Made by a program: the position numbers and the translations under genes
Origin: Hippea sp964442345
Lineage (GTDB): Bacteria > Campylobacterota_A > Desulfurellia > Desulfurellales > Hippeaceae
Direction of reading: 5' to 3'
Assembly: GCA_964442345.1 (NCBI GenBank)
Contig: CAYTZD010000062.1
Location: forward strand, 1-6,855
DNA: 6,855 nt
In this document: positions 1-6,855 of the stretch, in pieces
How the letters are laid out: the number at the start of each line of letters is the position of its first letter
Numbering within the stretch: position 1 is the first letter of the stretch
The notes under the pieces: generated by a model
Database searches by the model: none
Seen by the model: the letters and a program-made list of their open reading frames with translations, nothing else
Told to the model about the DNA's origin: nothing

Positions 1-6
1 CAAAAG

Positions 7-37
7 TTTACAAATAGATAAATTTTTGATATATAAT
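7..37 (+). promoter_or_regulatory. Probable sigma-70-type promoter of the giant VWA gene
   Basis: TTTACA at 7-12 matches the -35 consensus at five of six positions. Two overlapping -10 candidates follow: TATATA at 30-35 with a 17-base spacer, and a perfect TATAAT at 32-37 with a 19-base spacer. Transcription would start near 42-45, leaving a leader of only about 20 bases that carries the ribosome binding site. The region is very AT-rich, so chance matches are possible. The placement just upstream of the gene and the absence of any upstream gene within the window support the call. Confidence 0.5.
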
Positions 38-50
38 TTAAAAAGTAGTG

Positions 51-56
51 AAGGAG
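51..56 (+). promoter_or_regulatory. Shine-Dalgarno site of the giant VWA gene
   Basis: AAGGAG lies six bases before the ATG at 63. This is near-ideal spacing and fixes the start codon, which is also the one that places a complete signal peptide at the N-terminus. Confidence 0.85.
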
Positions 57-62
57 TAAATT

Positions 63-3000
63 ATGAGACGGCAAGTTTTATTGGTTTTGCTTTTTATATT
101 CTTTTCTTTGAACTCTTTCTCGGCTGATTATTATAAACTACCTTTCACAGACAATCTGACAAAGATTGGCTTCTGTAAAAACGCAAGCAAATCAATCGAC
201 AGTGAATACTTTTTCGGAAAAAGAATATACGGATACATATTCAAATGCAAAGGAGATAAAAATAAAGAGATAGAAAGCCTATTTAAAGAGTTGGGTTTTA
301 AAACAAAAGAGAAAGAAAATGGGTTCTTTGCAGTAAAAAAACTAAAAGATGAAAATATATGGGTAAACTTCTCACCCGATGATGAGTATCAGCTAAAGAT
401 AGCAAGACAGATTATACTCAAAAACGGAAGTTCGATTGAGTTTAAAGCAAAAAACGACAACCCAATCTATTTTTACTTAGAACACCCAGAAGATAAATTC
501 CTAAGTCTAACAGTAAATATTCCAAAAAATTCAAGGCTTGATATAGAGATTGAAGGTAAGATAAAGCGAAAAAAACTTAAAAAAACCATCAACTATCACA
601 ACGAATTAAACGGAGAATATTCAACAAAATACATACTATACGACTTACCACAGCTTGAAGGAGTATTCTTATGCTCTGCTACCCTATCATCAAAAAAATA
701 CCCTGCACAATTCAAGATACAAGCAACAGAAAACGGCAACCTAAAGAAGCTAAACAACTCAGATAAAATCGGCGGTATAATTCTAAAGAATGTGCCTTAT
801 GGTTCTGCTGTCGTAAAACCGCAGGAAGGCGTAAGCGTATATCACCCAGACATAACAGAAAGGGATTACAGCGGCGATTTAACGCCAAACGGAGATACGA
901 TATTCTGGCTGCCAGAAGGCAGATGGACAATCGAAGTCAAACCATTTGAAGAAAACCAGATAAACCTAACAACGCTAAAAAGCCATCTTATACCAGTATT
1001 CGGCGGATATTTGACGACAGTAAGCTGGCCTGCTGCAATGAAACACCTGTTTGAATCCGAAGACGATGTAAAATTGCAAATTTTAAAAGTATCGCCAAAA
1101 GATAACAACAGACTCACAGTTGATGTGTCGCTTTTAAACTTTAAAGAGAGCTATGAACCAGATAAAAATGACTTTGAGATACTCGAATCGGGTAAAAAAG
1201 GAGAAGTTATATCCATAGAGAGACTAAAAACTCCGCCGCAGATTGCCATTCTGCTTGACTCGTCAGGTTCAATGAGAAAATCGATGGCAAAGGCAAAAAG
1301 AATAACGGCAGAATTCATAAAAGGCTTACCAAAAAACTCAGAAGTTTATCTGATAGACTTTGACACAAAACCAAAGCTTATAAGCAAAGGTTCACCATCT
1401 CAAGCTTTAAAAGCTTTAAAAAGAGTAAAATCTGGCGGTGCAACGGCGCTTTATGATGCGATAGTTTTAGGTATAGATACGCTAAAAAACAAAAATAGAC
1501 CAACCCTAATCGTATTTACAGACGGTATGGATTCAAATTACAACGACACAGCAAGGCAAAGCAAAGCAACAAAACAGGAAGTATTAAATTTAATAAAAAA
1601 CTCCAACATACCGACATTCACGATAGGATTTGGCAAAAACCCAGACAAAGAGACACTCTCAAGAATAGCAACCCTTGGAAAAGGCCAGTATTATTACGCA
1701 AAAGATCCAAAAATTCTAAAAAGTGTATTTGAAAGCATAAAGAACAATCTTGGTCATCAATGGAGAATAACATACAAAAGACCAAAGGAGACCTTAGATT
1801 CCGATGTTCCGATAATTGCAATGATGATAGACAACAGCGGTTCGATGGAAAAGAAGATGGAAAAAACAAGGGAGATACTGGCAGGTTTTATAGAAAGTCT
1901 GCCTGAAGATTACCTTGTTCAGCTTTTTATATTCAGCGACGATGTCGAAGTAAAACAGGTGTTAACAAACGACAAATTAGCCCTGCTTCAGGGTATATCA
2001 GAGATGAAAGATTTATCTGCAACAAACATATTCGGTTCTATAAAGGCAGCATACGATTTTCTGCATGCCATCCCATCAACAAACAAATATCTAATCTATC
2101 TAACGGACGAAGCTCTCAATGTCGAAAAATCTCAAAAAGATAACCTGAATCTACTGCTTAAAAAGATAAAAGATGACGGAATCAAAAGCCTGTGGATAGG
2201 CATGGTAGATGAGAAAAACGAAAAGATATTCAAAGATGTGGCAAAACTCTCAAACGGCAATTACATCATAACACCATCCTGTAAAAAGATAGGCGAAGCC
2301 TTACAAAAACTATCCGACAAAATCGCTCAATCAAAACAGTCAGATCTTCATACATTAAGGGTGATATACAAACAGACAGATAAATACGGAAGAATTCACT
2401 TCTACACAACGGCAACACTTATTCCGTTCAAACAAAACAAAAGTGAAAAAACAGCGGCTATAGAAGGCATAACTTACAAAAAATCAGAAAGGCTAAAGCC
2501 ATACGACGGAACCATAGGAAGATTCATAAGCGGCAGCGATGCGATAGGCAGACAGGTTCAGGTCTTAAAACGCATTCCGTTGAACATATCGGCAAGCAAT
2601 AAAGCAGTAAAAATAACCGTAAAAGAGATAGTCTTTTTAAGCAAACTAAAAGGCGTAGAAGCAGAAAACGGCAAAAGATTCATGGCGATGATAGTAAAAT
2701 TTGAAAACATACTAAAACCACAGAAGGTTATTGTTTATCCTAATGGCTCAACACACCCTGCAAGCTGGATAAACAACTCCGAAAAAAGCGCAAGAACCAT
2801 AGAGAAAATACCGGATTATCTCATACCCGATGCACGACTGCACATATTCTTAAAATGGAACAACAATCAATCGTTTCCCGTATCTGAAGCGACATATTTA
2901 GCACAAACACCTTTAATCTTGCCAAGCGAAAACGAGATATACATAAGGCCAGAACATCCTGTCGAAGGCACTCTTATTTTTATGGTGCCTGATGAATTTA

Positions 3001-6000
3001 TGAGACAAAGTTCGCTTGAGCTTTACGATACGGCATACGGACACATAATCCTGCCTATAAGCGGAACGGCAAAGATAACAAAAGAGAAGATTTCACATCT
3101 TCCAAAACAGCCCACAGCAAAGCTATCGGATACATTCTCTCTAAAAATGACAGGATACATCGACACAACAAAGATAAACAACTTTGAAACAAACGAAAAA
3201 ACCTTAATAAGAATAGTAAGATGCAACCTTATCTCAAAGGTTCAGGCTCACCTTTCGATAAACCCACAAAAGAGATTTTACCTTGCCATATCGACGGATA
3301 AGGGAGACTTTTTCTTTAAACTCCACCCGATAACGGCATCCATACCGTTTGGACTTTATAAACCGAGATTGATAACGCCGGGATCTTTTAACACGATAAC
3401 CCTTGCATTTGAAATACCAAAGGCATTAAAAGACAATCCGTTCTCTCTTGTTGTTGATTTAAAAGGTGGTGCAAAAATCCTAAACGCAAAAAACAGCCAG
3501 AAAATAAAACTAAAACCACTAACAGAAGCAGAAGCAGAAGGAATAAAGCTTTATGTAAACAACATTTATATCTCAAAAAACAGCAGTCTTTTACCAGACA
3601 ATTCGTTAATCGTCGATTTAACGCTAAAGGATAAAAAAGACAACTTCTCAACATCATTGGTTAATTTTCTTGGCTTAAACATAACAGAAGAAGCAAAAAA
3701 GAGATTAAAAGGAGAGTTTCAATCTTCCATCGAGAAAAATACAACAGGTTCAAAAGGTCTTGCAAGCTTTGGATTTAACAGAGTAGCACCAACACCGGGC
3801 GATATTGAACCTTCGTTTAAGGATTTTATAACGGAATTCAGTTATGAAACCCTTGTCTTGAACGGCCAGACAAGAAGAGGGTTTCTCATATTCGAACTCG
3901 ACAAAAAAACAAAGCCAGAAGATTACACACTCTCATCGCCAATCTTTAAAAATCTGCACTTCAGAATAAAAAACACAAAAGCATTTAGAAATTACAGCTT
4001 ACTTGCTCAAAATACGGAATACTCAACTGATTCGGATTTTCAGGATAGATTATCAGAAGCTATAAACAGACTTCAAGCTATAAGGGAAGCAGAAGGATTT
4101 AAAAAACCAGGAAGCATAAAAGTAGCGTCCATATCCCTTGATAAAAGCTCTGTAGGTGTAAACATAAACCCACCAAACATAACAACAGCTGGCGGCAAAG
4201 AGTGGTCAAATATAAAAAACATAAACCAACTAAAAGAATTGTTAAAAAACATAAGGCTTATACCATCAAACTGGGATGCATGGAAGACAACATACTCACC
4301 AGAAGCCGTTTTAACCCAAAAATGGGCAACAGAAAACGATTTAGCTTACATGAGCTGGCTTGTGTTAAACAGGGAAGGATTTTTAACAAAACGCTTAACA
4401 TTAGACTTAACTCAAAAAGGCAAAAAAGCCGTCTGCAACTTTTTCAAGCCATACAAATGCAACTTAGACGAATTGCCTGCTGTCCAATACGAAGATGACA
4501 ACGGCAACAGACATACGCTTGTATTACCGTTTTTCAAAGAGAAATATGAAATAGATTCATACTTTAAAAACGAAGAAGAAGCAGATTCTGACCCATACCC
4601 AACCGTAACAGTTGAAGTCTCTGTTGTTGCTGAAAGACTCTCATCATCAAGAAACGAAGCCTTGTCAGAGATGGCAAGTGCACTCGCATCGGAAGAGTCA
4701 GAAAAGACAGAAACCATAACGCTAATTTCAGAAAAGTATCGACTTAAAGATTTGAGCATGGGATTTATCAATATAGGTTTTGCAAAGGTATTTGACCCGT
4801 CAAAAGGCGTAGTTGAAAAAGCCATTATAGACTCACCTATCGGAAGAAGGGTATCCAAAGAGTCATTAGAGCTAACAAAATACAAGCCGTTAAGGATAGA
4901 GTTAAAATTCTACACGCCTGATAAAGACTTTAAAACCGTCAGAGAACTTGGCAACAATCAGCTATTGGAAGATTACTTCTTCACCGTTGCAATCAACACA
5001 CCTGATCTAAATAACAAAGCAGTAAAAGAACTTCAGAAAAGGTGGACAACAATCTACAAAGACACACCAAACCCAGACATAATATCGTCCCTTAAGTGGT
5101 TCTCTGAAGGTGTCATAACCCGCTTTGTTTCATCTCAAACGGCTTATGAGAAAAAGATTGCAAACAAACTCAACATCAAACTAAAAAGGGTTAAAAATCC
5201 AAGAATTGTTATTGTTACGATGTTTACAGGTTTAAAAATGAAAAAACCTATAGCAACGATAGACATTATAAATCCCTACCCTTCTGTCGAAGGAGACAAA
5301 AAGGCGATTCATAGCTTTAATATCATGGCTGGATTTTACTATACAAGGCTTGAAAAGTTTGCCTTACCGAATGGATTCAACGCCGTCGATGTTATGAGAC
5401 TTTTGCCAAAAGACACAAAGTTTCTATTTTTAGACCCAGAAGAGTTAGAAGAGTTTTCAAAAATACTAAAAAAAGAAGGATACCCTACCTGGATGGTTAA
5501 ACACTTTGAAGATTGCGACAATTTTGTCATCTTTCCAACAAAACCTTTAAAGTTTGGCAAACATTACAAGACCGCATGGATTGAGATAAGCGAAGATTAT
5601 AAGGTATTTTCATATCTGGACACAGGAGAAAAAGGCAGTATAACAGAACATATCATAGCAAACGACGAGATAGCTCAGCTTGCAGACTATATGGTTGGCT
5701 TCTGGATGGGCGTTCAGACATCTGTCTGGTCAACTGCAGCCTTCTCCTTAGAGCTTGACAATTGGGAAGATATAAAAACACAGGCTCATGCCTTTGCAAG
5801 ACAGCTTGCAAACTATTTAACTGCAGTCCTTGAAGGTGGTGAAAGGTTAAAACCAGACTTAGAAAAAGCCCAAAAAGTAATTTTAGACCACGATGTATTG
5901 GGCGCTTTGGGAGTTGATAAAATGCAATATGGTGGTTTTAGTAAAGAAAAATTAGAACAAGAGATAGCCCAAGATGCACAAAATAGAGGATTTTCAAGCG

Positions 6001-6131
6001 ACGATATTCAAGATATACTAAAAGAAAAGGATATAAACAAAATGCTGGATAGTCTAAAAGGTAAGCTCAAAGAGAAGTATCTCGGATTTACAAACGGATA
6101 CAAAGACGGCGTGGATTATTACTTCAAATAA
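63..6131 (+). CDS. Giant exported protein with tandem VWA domains, beta-sandwich modules and a transglutaminase-like segment
   Basis: A 2022-residue protein of roughly 230 kDa. Residues 1-20 or 1-21 form a Sec signal peptide (RR, then a Leu/Phe core, cut near S20/A21). Residues 50-120 form a small alpha/beta module. Residues 120-385 look like beta-sandwich, including W282-L-P-E-G-R-W288 and L-I-P-V312 followed by T-T-V-S-W-P323. VWA domain 1 spans about 390-566 and VWA domain 2 about 585-763; both have a full MIDAS. Three related beta-rich modules follow at about 848-1001, 1020-1140 and 1158-1310, then a transglutaminase-like segment around 1400-1495. The tail is helical, with no membrane anchor or sorting signal. 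VWA domains bind protein ligands through a divalent metal, so I infer adhesion, scaffolding or envelope assembly; the true ligand is unknown. The gene is intact and appears monocistronic, with its own promoter and terminator. Export and VWA content are near certain; function is not. Confidence 0.95.
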   Translation: MRRQVLLVLLFIFFSLNSFSADYYKLPFTDNLTKIGFCKNASKSIDSEYFFGKRIYGYIFKCKGDKNKEIESLFKELGFKTKEKENGFFAVKKLKDENIWVNFSPDDEYQLKIARQIILKNGSSIEFKAKNDNPIYFYLEHPEDKFLSLTVNIPKNSRLDIEIEGKIKRKKLKKTINYHNELNGEYSTKYILYDLPQLEGVFLCSATLSSKKYPAQFKIQATENGNLKKLNNSDKIGGIILKNVPYGSAVVKPQEGVSVYHPDITERDYSGDLTPNGDTIFWLPEGRWTIEVKPFEENQINLTTLKSHLIPVFGGYLTTVSWPAAMKHLFESEDDVKLQILKVSPKDNNRLTVDVSLLNFKESYEPDKNDFEILESGKKGEVISIERLKTPPQIAILLDSSGSMRKSMAKAKRITAEFIKGLPKNSEVYLIDFDTKPKLISKGSPSQALKALKRVKSGGATALYDAIVLGIDTLKNKNRPTLIVFTDGMDSNYNDTARQSKATKQEVLNLIKNSNIPTFTIGFGKNPDKETLSRIATLGKGQYYYAKDPKILKSVFESIKNNLGHQWRITYKRPKETLDSDVPIIAMMIDNSGSMEKKMEKTREILAGFIESLPEDYLVQLFIFSDDVEVKQVLTNDKLALLQGISEMKDLSATNIFGSIKAAYDFLHAIPSTNKYLIYLTDEALNVEKSQKDNLNLLLKKIKDDGIKSLWIGMVDEKNEKIFKDVAKLSNGNYIITPSCKKIGEALQKLSDKIAQSKQSDLHTLRVIYKQTDKYGRIHFYTTATLIPFKQNKSEKTAAIEGITYKKSERLKPYDGTIGRFISGSDAIGRQVQVLKRIPLNISASNKAVKITVKEIVFLSKLKGVEAENGKRFMAMIVKFENILKPQKVIVYPNGSTHPASWINNSEKSARTIEKIPDYLIPDARLHIFLKWNNNQSFPVSEATYLAQTPLILPSENEIYIRPEHPVEGTLIFMVPDEFMRQSSLELYDTAYGHIILPISGTAKITKEKISHLPKQPTAKLSDTFSLKMTGYIDTTKINNFETNEKTLIRIVRCNLISKVQAHLSINPQKRFYLAISTDKGDFFFKLHPITASIPFGLYKPRLITPGSFNTITLAFEIPKALKDNPFSLVVDLKGGAKILNAKNSQKIKLKPLTEAEAEGIKLYVNNIYISKNSSLLPDNSLIVDLTLKDKKDNFSTSLVNFLGLNITEEAKKRLKGEFQSSIEKNTTGSKGLASFGFNRVAPTPGDIEPSFKDFITEFSYETLVLNGQTRRGFLIFELDKKTKPEDYTLSSPIFKNLHFRIKNTKAFRNYSLLAQNTEYSTDSDFQDRLSEAINRLQAIREAEGFKKPGSIKVASISLDKSSVGVNINPPNITTAGGKEWSNIKNINQLKELLKNIRLIPSNWDAWKTTYSPEAVLTQKWATENDLAYMSWLVLNREGFLTKRLTLDLTQKGKKAVCNFFKPYKCNLDELPAVQYEDDNGNRHTLVLPFFKEKYEIDSYFKNEEEADSDPYPTVTVEVSVVAERLSSSRNEALSEMASALASEESEKTETITLISEKYRLKDLSMGFINIGFAKVFDPSKGVVEKAIIDSPIGRRVSKESLELTKYKPLRIELKFYTPDKDFKTVRELGNNQLLEDYFFTVAINTPDLNNKAVKELQKRWTTIYKDTPNPDIISSLKWFSEGVITRFVSSQTAYEKKIANKLNIKLKRVKNPRIVIVTMFTGLKMKKPIATIDIINPYPSVEGDKKAIHSFNIMAGFYYTRLEKFALPNGFNAVDVMRLLPKDTKFLFLDPEELEEFSKILKKEGYPTWMVKHFEDCDNFVIFPTKPLKFGKHYKTAWIEISEDYKVFSYLDTGEKGSITEHIIANDEIAQLADYMVGFWMGVQTSVWSTAAFSLELDNWEDIKTQAHAFARQLANYLTAVLEGGERLKPDLEKAQKVILDHDVLGALGVDKMQYGGFSKEKLEQEIAQDAQNRGFSSDDIQDILKEKDINKMLDSLKGKLKEKYLGFTNGYKDGVDYYFK
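1230..1760 (+). other. VWA domain 1 (residues about 390-566)
   Basis: The strand I-A-I-L-L leads into D399-S-S401-G-S403, the DxSxS metal-binding loop. T461 in G-G-A-T-A-L-Y-D and D487 in F-T-D-G-M-D complete the five-residue MIDAS. The later strand P-T-F-T-I-G-F-G and the helix ending near N562 match the end of the fold. A beta-rich stretch before it (about 340-390, with D-F-E-I-L-E) resembles the leader found in bacterial VWFA-related proteins. All metal ligands are present, so metal binding is expected. Confidence 0.93.
1815..2351 (+). other. VWA domain 2 (residues about 585-763)
   Basis: The strand I-I-A-M-M-I precedes D590-N-S592-G-S594, followed by T654 in S-A-T-N-I-F-G-S and D682 in L-T-D-E-A. 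This is a second complete MIDAS. The linker from domain 1 is only about 20 residues and contains W567-R-I-T-Y571. Domain 2 is followed by a similar strand, L765-R-V-I-Y769, that continues into a longer beta extension. The shared following strand suggests domain plus extension was duplicated and the first extension was cut short. Confidence 0.92.
2604..3992 (+). other. Three related beta-sandwich modules (residues about 848-1310)
   Basis: Three segments share the ending pattern of a small residue or turn, then an alternating hydrophobic strand, F, a P or D, and a second strand. These endings are G969-T-L-I-F-M-V-P976, T1111-I-T-L-A-F-E-I-P1119 and G1273-F-L-I-F-E-L-D1280. The first and third modules open with similar strands, V849-K-I-T-V-K-E-I-V and I1161-K-L-Y-V-N-N-I-Y. 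The layout resembles DUF4352-type immunoglobulin-like domains, but divergence is high and the boundaries are approximate. They probably act as spacer or binding modules. A Glu/Ala hinge (T-E-A-E-A-E-G, ending at G1160) separates the second and third. Confidence 0.45.
3523..3540 (+). repeat. Three tandem copies of CAGAAG inside the giant gene
   Basis: An exact hexamer triplet encodes an E-A-E-A-E run at the hinge between the second and third beta modules. Because the unit is six bases, slippage here would change hinge length by two residues without breaking the frame. Confidence 0.8.
4260..4547 (+). other. Transglutaminase-like segment lacking the catalytic Cys (residues about 1400-1495)
   Basis: The run S1412-P-E-A-V-L, K-W-A-T-E-N-D1426-L-A-Y, then W-L-V-L-N-R-E-G-F and K-R-L-T-L follows the core of bacterial transglutaminase-like domains. 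In active members that core reads as an A/E-E-V-L helix, G-D-C-x-D, a Leu-rich helix ending in a Gly turn, then A-R-x-V. E1424 falls where the catalytic Cys would be, while the Asp two residues later is kept as D1426. H1484 in N-R-H-T-L-V could match the catalytic His strand. C1458 and C1466 could form a local disulfide. The call is by resemblance only; if right, the domain is a non-enzymatic binding fold. Confidence 0.35.
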
Positions 6132-6160
6132 AAAGTGGGTGGCTTCTGCCACCCTTTGAA
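6131..6160. terminator. Shared convergent rho-independent terminator
   Basis: GGGTGGC (6137-6143) pairs perfectly with GCCACCC (6148-6154) around a four-base TTCT loop, five bases after the + strand stop codon and six bases past the end of the - strand gene. Read on the - strand, the stem is followed by AC and then five T (from AAAAA at 6130-6134) and further AT-rich sequence, a good terminator tail. Read on the + strand, the tail is only TTT followed by GAACTATTTT, so it is weaker for the giant gene. It fills almost the whole gap between the genes. Confidence 0.85.
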
Positions 6161-6778
6161 CTATTTTCTAAAGAGTGATTCTAACGCTTCAAAGTCAAAG
6201 TTTTCGATAAAGTCTAAAGCTTCTTTGTAATCCATATTTTCAAAATTTACGCCAAAAACGGCAAAGGCAGGTTCGTTTTTGAGTTCATCGGCTTTAATAA
6301 GCGGCACAGCTATTGTTCCACTATGCTCTATCTTGTCATAACCAACACCCACTTTATAACCCTTCATCTCAAAAACCTTTAAAAACTCCTTATCAGAATC
6401 AATGGTAACACCCTGAGCAAATGGAGCCCAGCTCATAAGTACCATAGAACCGTTCAATACGGTAATGCCCACCTTCTTGTTGCCATTTGTATAATCCCTT
6501 TCAACTGCCACAAGTTCGCCACTTGGTGCTTTCATATTTGAGCCAGAACACTTCTCTGCCTGCCAACCTTCCACATCAACTATGTATTTGCACACCTTCT
6601 TATAGCTTGGAACCTTCCACTTTTCACTAAACTGCTGTTGAGTTGCTTGATTTGACCCCATCGAAGGTATGCTGACCCCCGGTGGCATAGCTGGCATACC
6701 ACCTGTCGGATACTCATTAGCATAACCTACACTACCCAAAAGACCAACTATAGCAGCAGAGATAATTAGCTTTTTCAT
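6161..6778 (-). CDS. Small exported protein of unknown function
   Basis: A 205-residue protein that I cannot assign to a named family. Residues 1-20 are a classic Sec signal peptide (M-K-K, hydrophobic core, cut after G18-Y-A20). Residues 22-43 are a flexible Gly/Pro/Met/Ser stretch, followed by Gln-rich 44-49. The folded part starts near W54. C63 and C77 are the only cysteines and may form a disulfide in the periplasm. Residues 85-160 alternate short beta strands and turns (V-G-I-T-V-L-N-G-S, K-V-G-V-G-Y-D, S-G-T-I-A-V-P-L), and the C-terminus is an acidic helix, K185 to K205, with several Phe. No lipobox, catalytic motif or membrane anchor is visible. It has its own promoter and converges on the giant VWA gene, so a partnership is possible but unproven. 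The start is supported by the signal peptide and a good ribosome binding site. Confidence 0.93.
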   Translation of the reverse strand: MKKLIISAAIVGLLGSVGYANEYPTGGMPAMPPGVSIPSMGSNQATQQQFSEKWKVPSYKKVCKYIVDVEGWQAEKCSGSNMKAPSGELVAVERDYTNGNKKVGITVLNGSMVLMSWAPFAQGVTIDSDKEFLKVFEMKGYKVGVGYDKIEHSGTIAVPLIKADELKNEPAFAVFGVNFENMDYKEALDFIENFDFEALESLFRK

Positions 6779-6780
6779 GC

Positions 6781-6789
6781 CTCACCCCC
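6781..6789 (-). promoter_or_regulatory. Shine-Dalgarno site of the small exported protein gene
   Basis: On the - strand the sequence reads GGGGGTGAG before GC and the ATG. The G run (6785-6789) ends six bases before the start codon, and GGTGA fits the anti-Shine-Dalgarno sequence with one G in place of the usual A in AGGAGGTGA. Confidence 0.8.
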
Positions 6790-6811
6790 TTTAATCCTGT
6801 AAATTTAGTTT

Positions 6812-6840
6812 ATTATATAATATTATCTGAAAAAATTCAA
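6812..6840 (-). promoter_or_regulatory. Sigma-70-type promoter of the small exported protein gene
   Basis: On the - strand TTGAAT (6835-6840) and a perfect TATAAT (6812-6817) are separated by exactly 17 bases. Transcription would start near 6805, giving a leader of about 27 bases. The alternating AT tract at 6841-6855, just upstream of the -35 box, could act as an UP element. Spacing and -10 match make this the stronger of the two promoters in the window. Confidence 0.7.
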
Positions 6841-6855
6841 TATATCTATATATGC

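Noticed and set aside
63..125. Possible lipoprotein or twin-arginine signal in the giant protein
   Set aside because: The RR pair is at residues 2-3 without the twin-arginine consensus, and there is no Cys near the cleavage site (the first Cys is C38), so a plain Sec signal fits best.
712..1117. Two overlapping antisense frames near the N-terminal region
   Set aside because: Both lie antisense to the giant gene and show no domain; shadows of the real frame.
1402..1419. Tandem AAGCTTTAA repeat (two copies of nine bases)
   Set aside because: It encodes A-L-K-A-L-K within an ordinary helix of VWA domain 1; too short to treat as a mobile or regulatory repeat.
3388..3657. Antisense frame with a long Leu/Val run resembling a membrane segment
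   Set aside because: The hydrophobic run is the complement of A-rich codons and the CAGAAG repeat; it lies inside the giant gene and is a shadow.
4202..4498. Open frame of 98 codons on the + strand, in another frame of the giant gene
   Set aside because: The translation is Lys/Arg-rich low-information sequence that follows from the A-rich codons of the real frame; no domain is seen.
4412..4885. Open frame of 157 codons on the - strand inside the giant gene
   Set aside because: It lies wholly antisense to a clearly real gene, has a Ser-rich translation typical of a shadow frame, and shows no recognisable domain.

Overview
The window holds two exported-protein genes, arranged convergently, and almost nothing else. 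From left to right: a short AT-rich leader with a sigma-70-like promoter and a strong ribosome binding site (1-62); one giant gene of 2022 codons on the + strand (63-6131); a hairpin in the 29-base gap between the two stop codons (6132-6160) that can serve as a terminator for both genes; a 205-codon gene on the - strand (6161-6778); and that gene's own ribosome binding site and promoter (6779-6840). There are no RNA genes, CRISPR arrays, insertion sequences or prophage features.

The giant protein has a signal peptide, two adjacent von Willebrand factor A (VWA) domains with complete metal-binding (MIDAS) residues, and a C-terminal part of about 1250 residues. By eye I read that part as three related beta-sandwich modules, then a transglutaminase-like segment that lacks its catalytic cysteine, then a helical tail. 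No C-terminal membrane anchor, LPXTG signal or lipobox is visible, so the likely location is the periplasm or outside the cell. The VWA calls are firm. The other domain calls rest on pattern resemblance and need profile searches. The smaller protein is also exported, has two cysteines that could pair, and belongs to no family I can name.

Nothing identifies the organism securely. The sequence is AT-rich, with the coding strand loaded with purines and AGA and ATA common. The exported proteins lack Gram-positive wall-anchoring signals, and Shine-Dalgarno sites are good. This fits an AT-rich Gram-negative bacterium, possibly a thermophile of the Desulfurella/Hippea or Aquificales kind, but that is a guess from composition.

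The two genes have separate promoters and converge, so they are not an operon. Any functional link rests only on adjacency and shared export. The most interesting point is the architecture of the giant protein: tandem intact VWA domains joined to repeated beta-sandwich modules and an apparently dead transglutaminase fold, which suggests a large metal-dependent adhesion or scaffolding protein rather than an enzyme.
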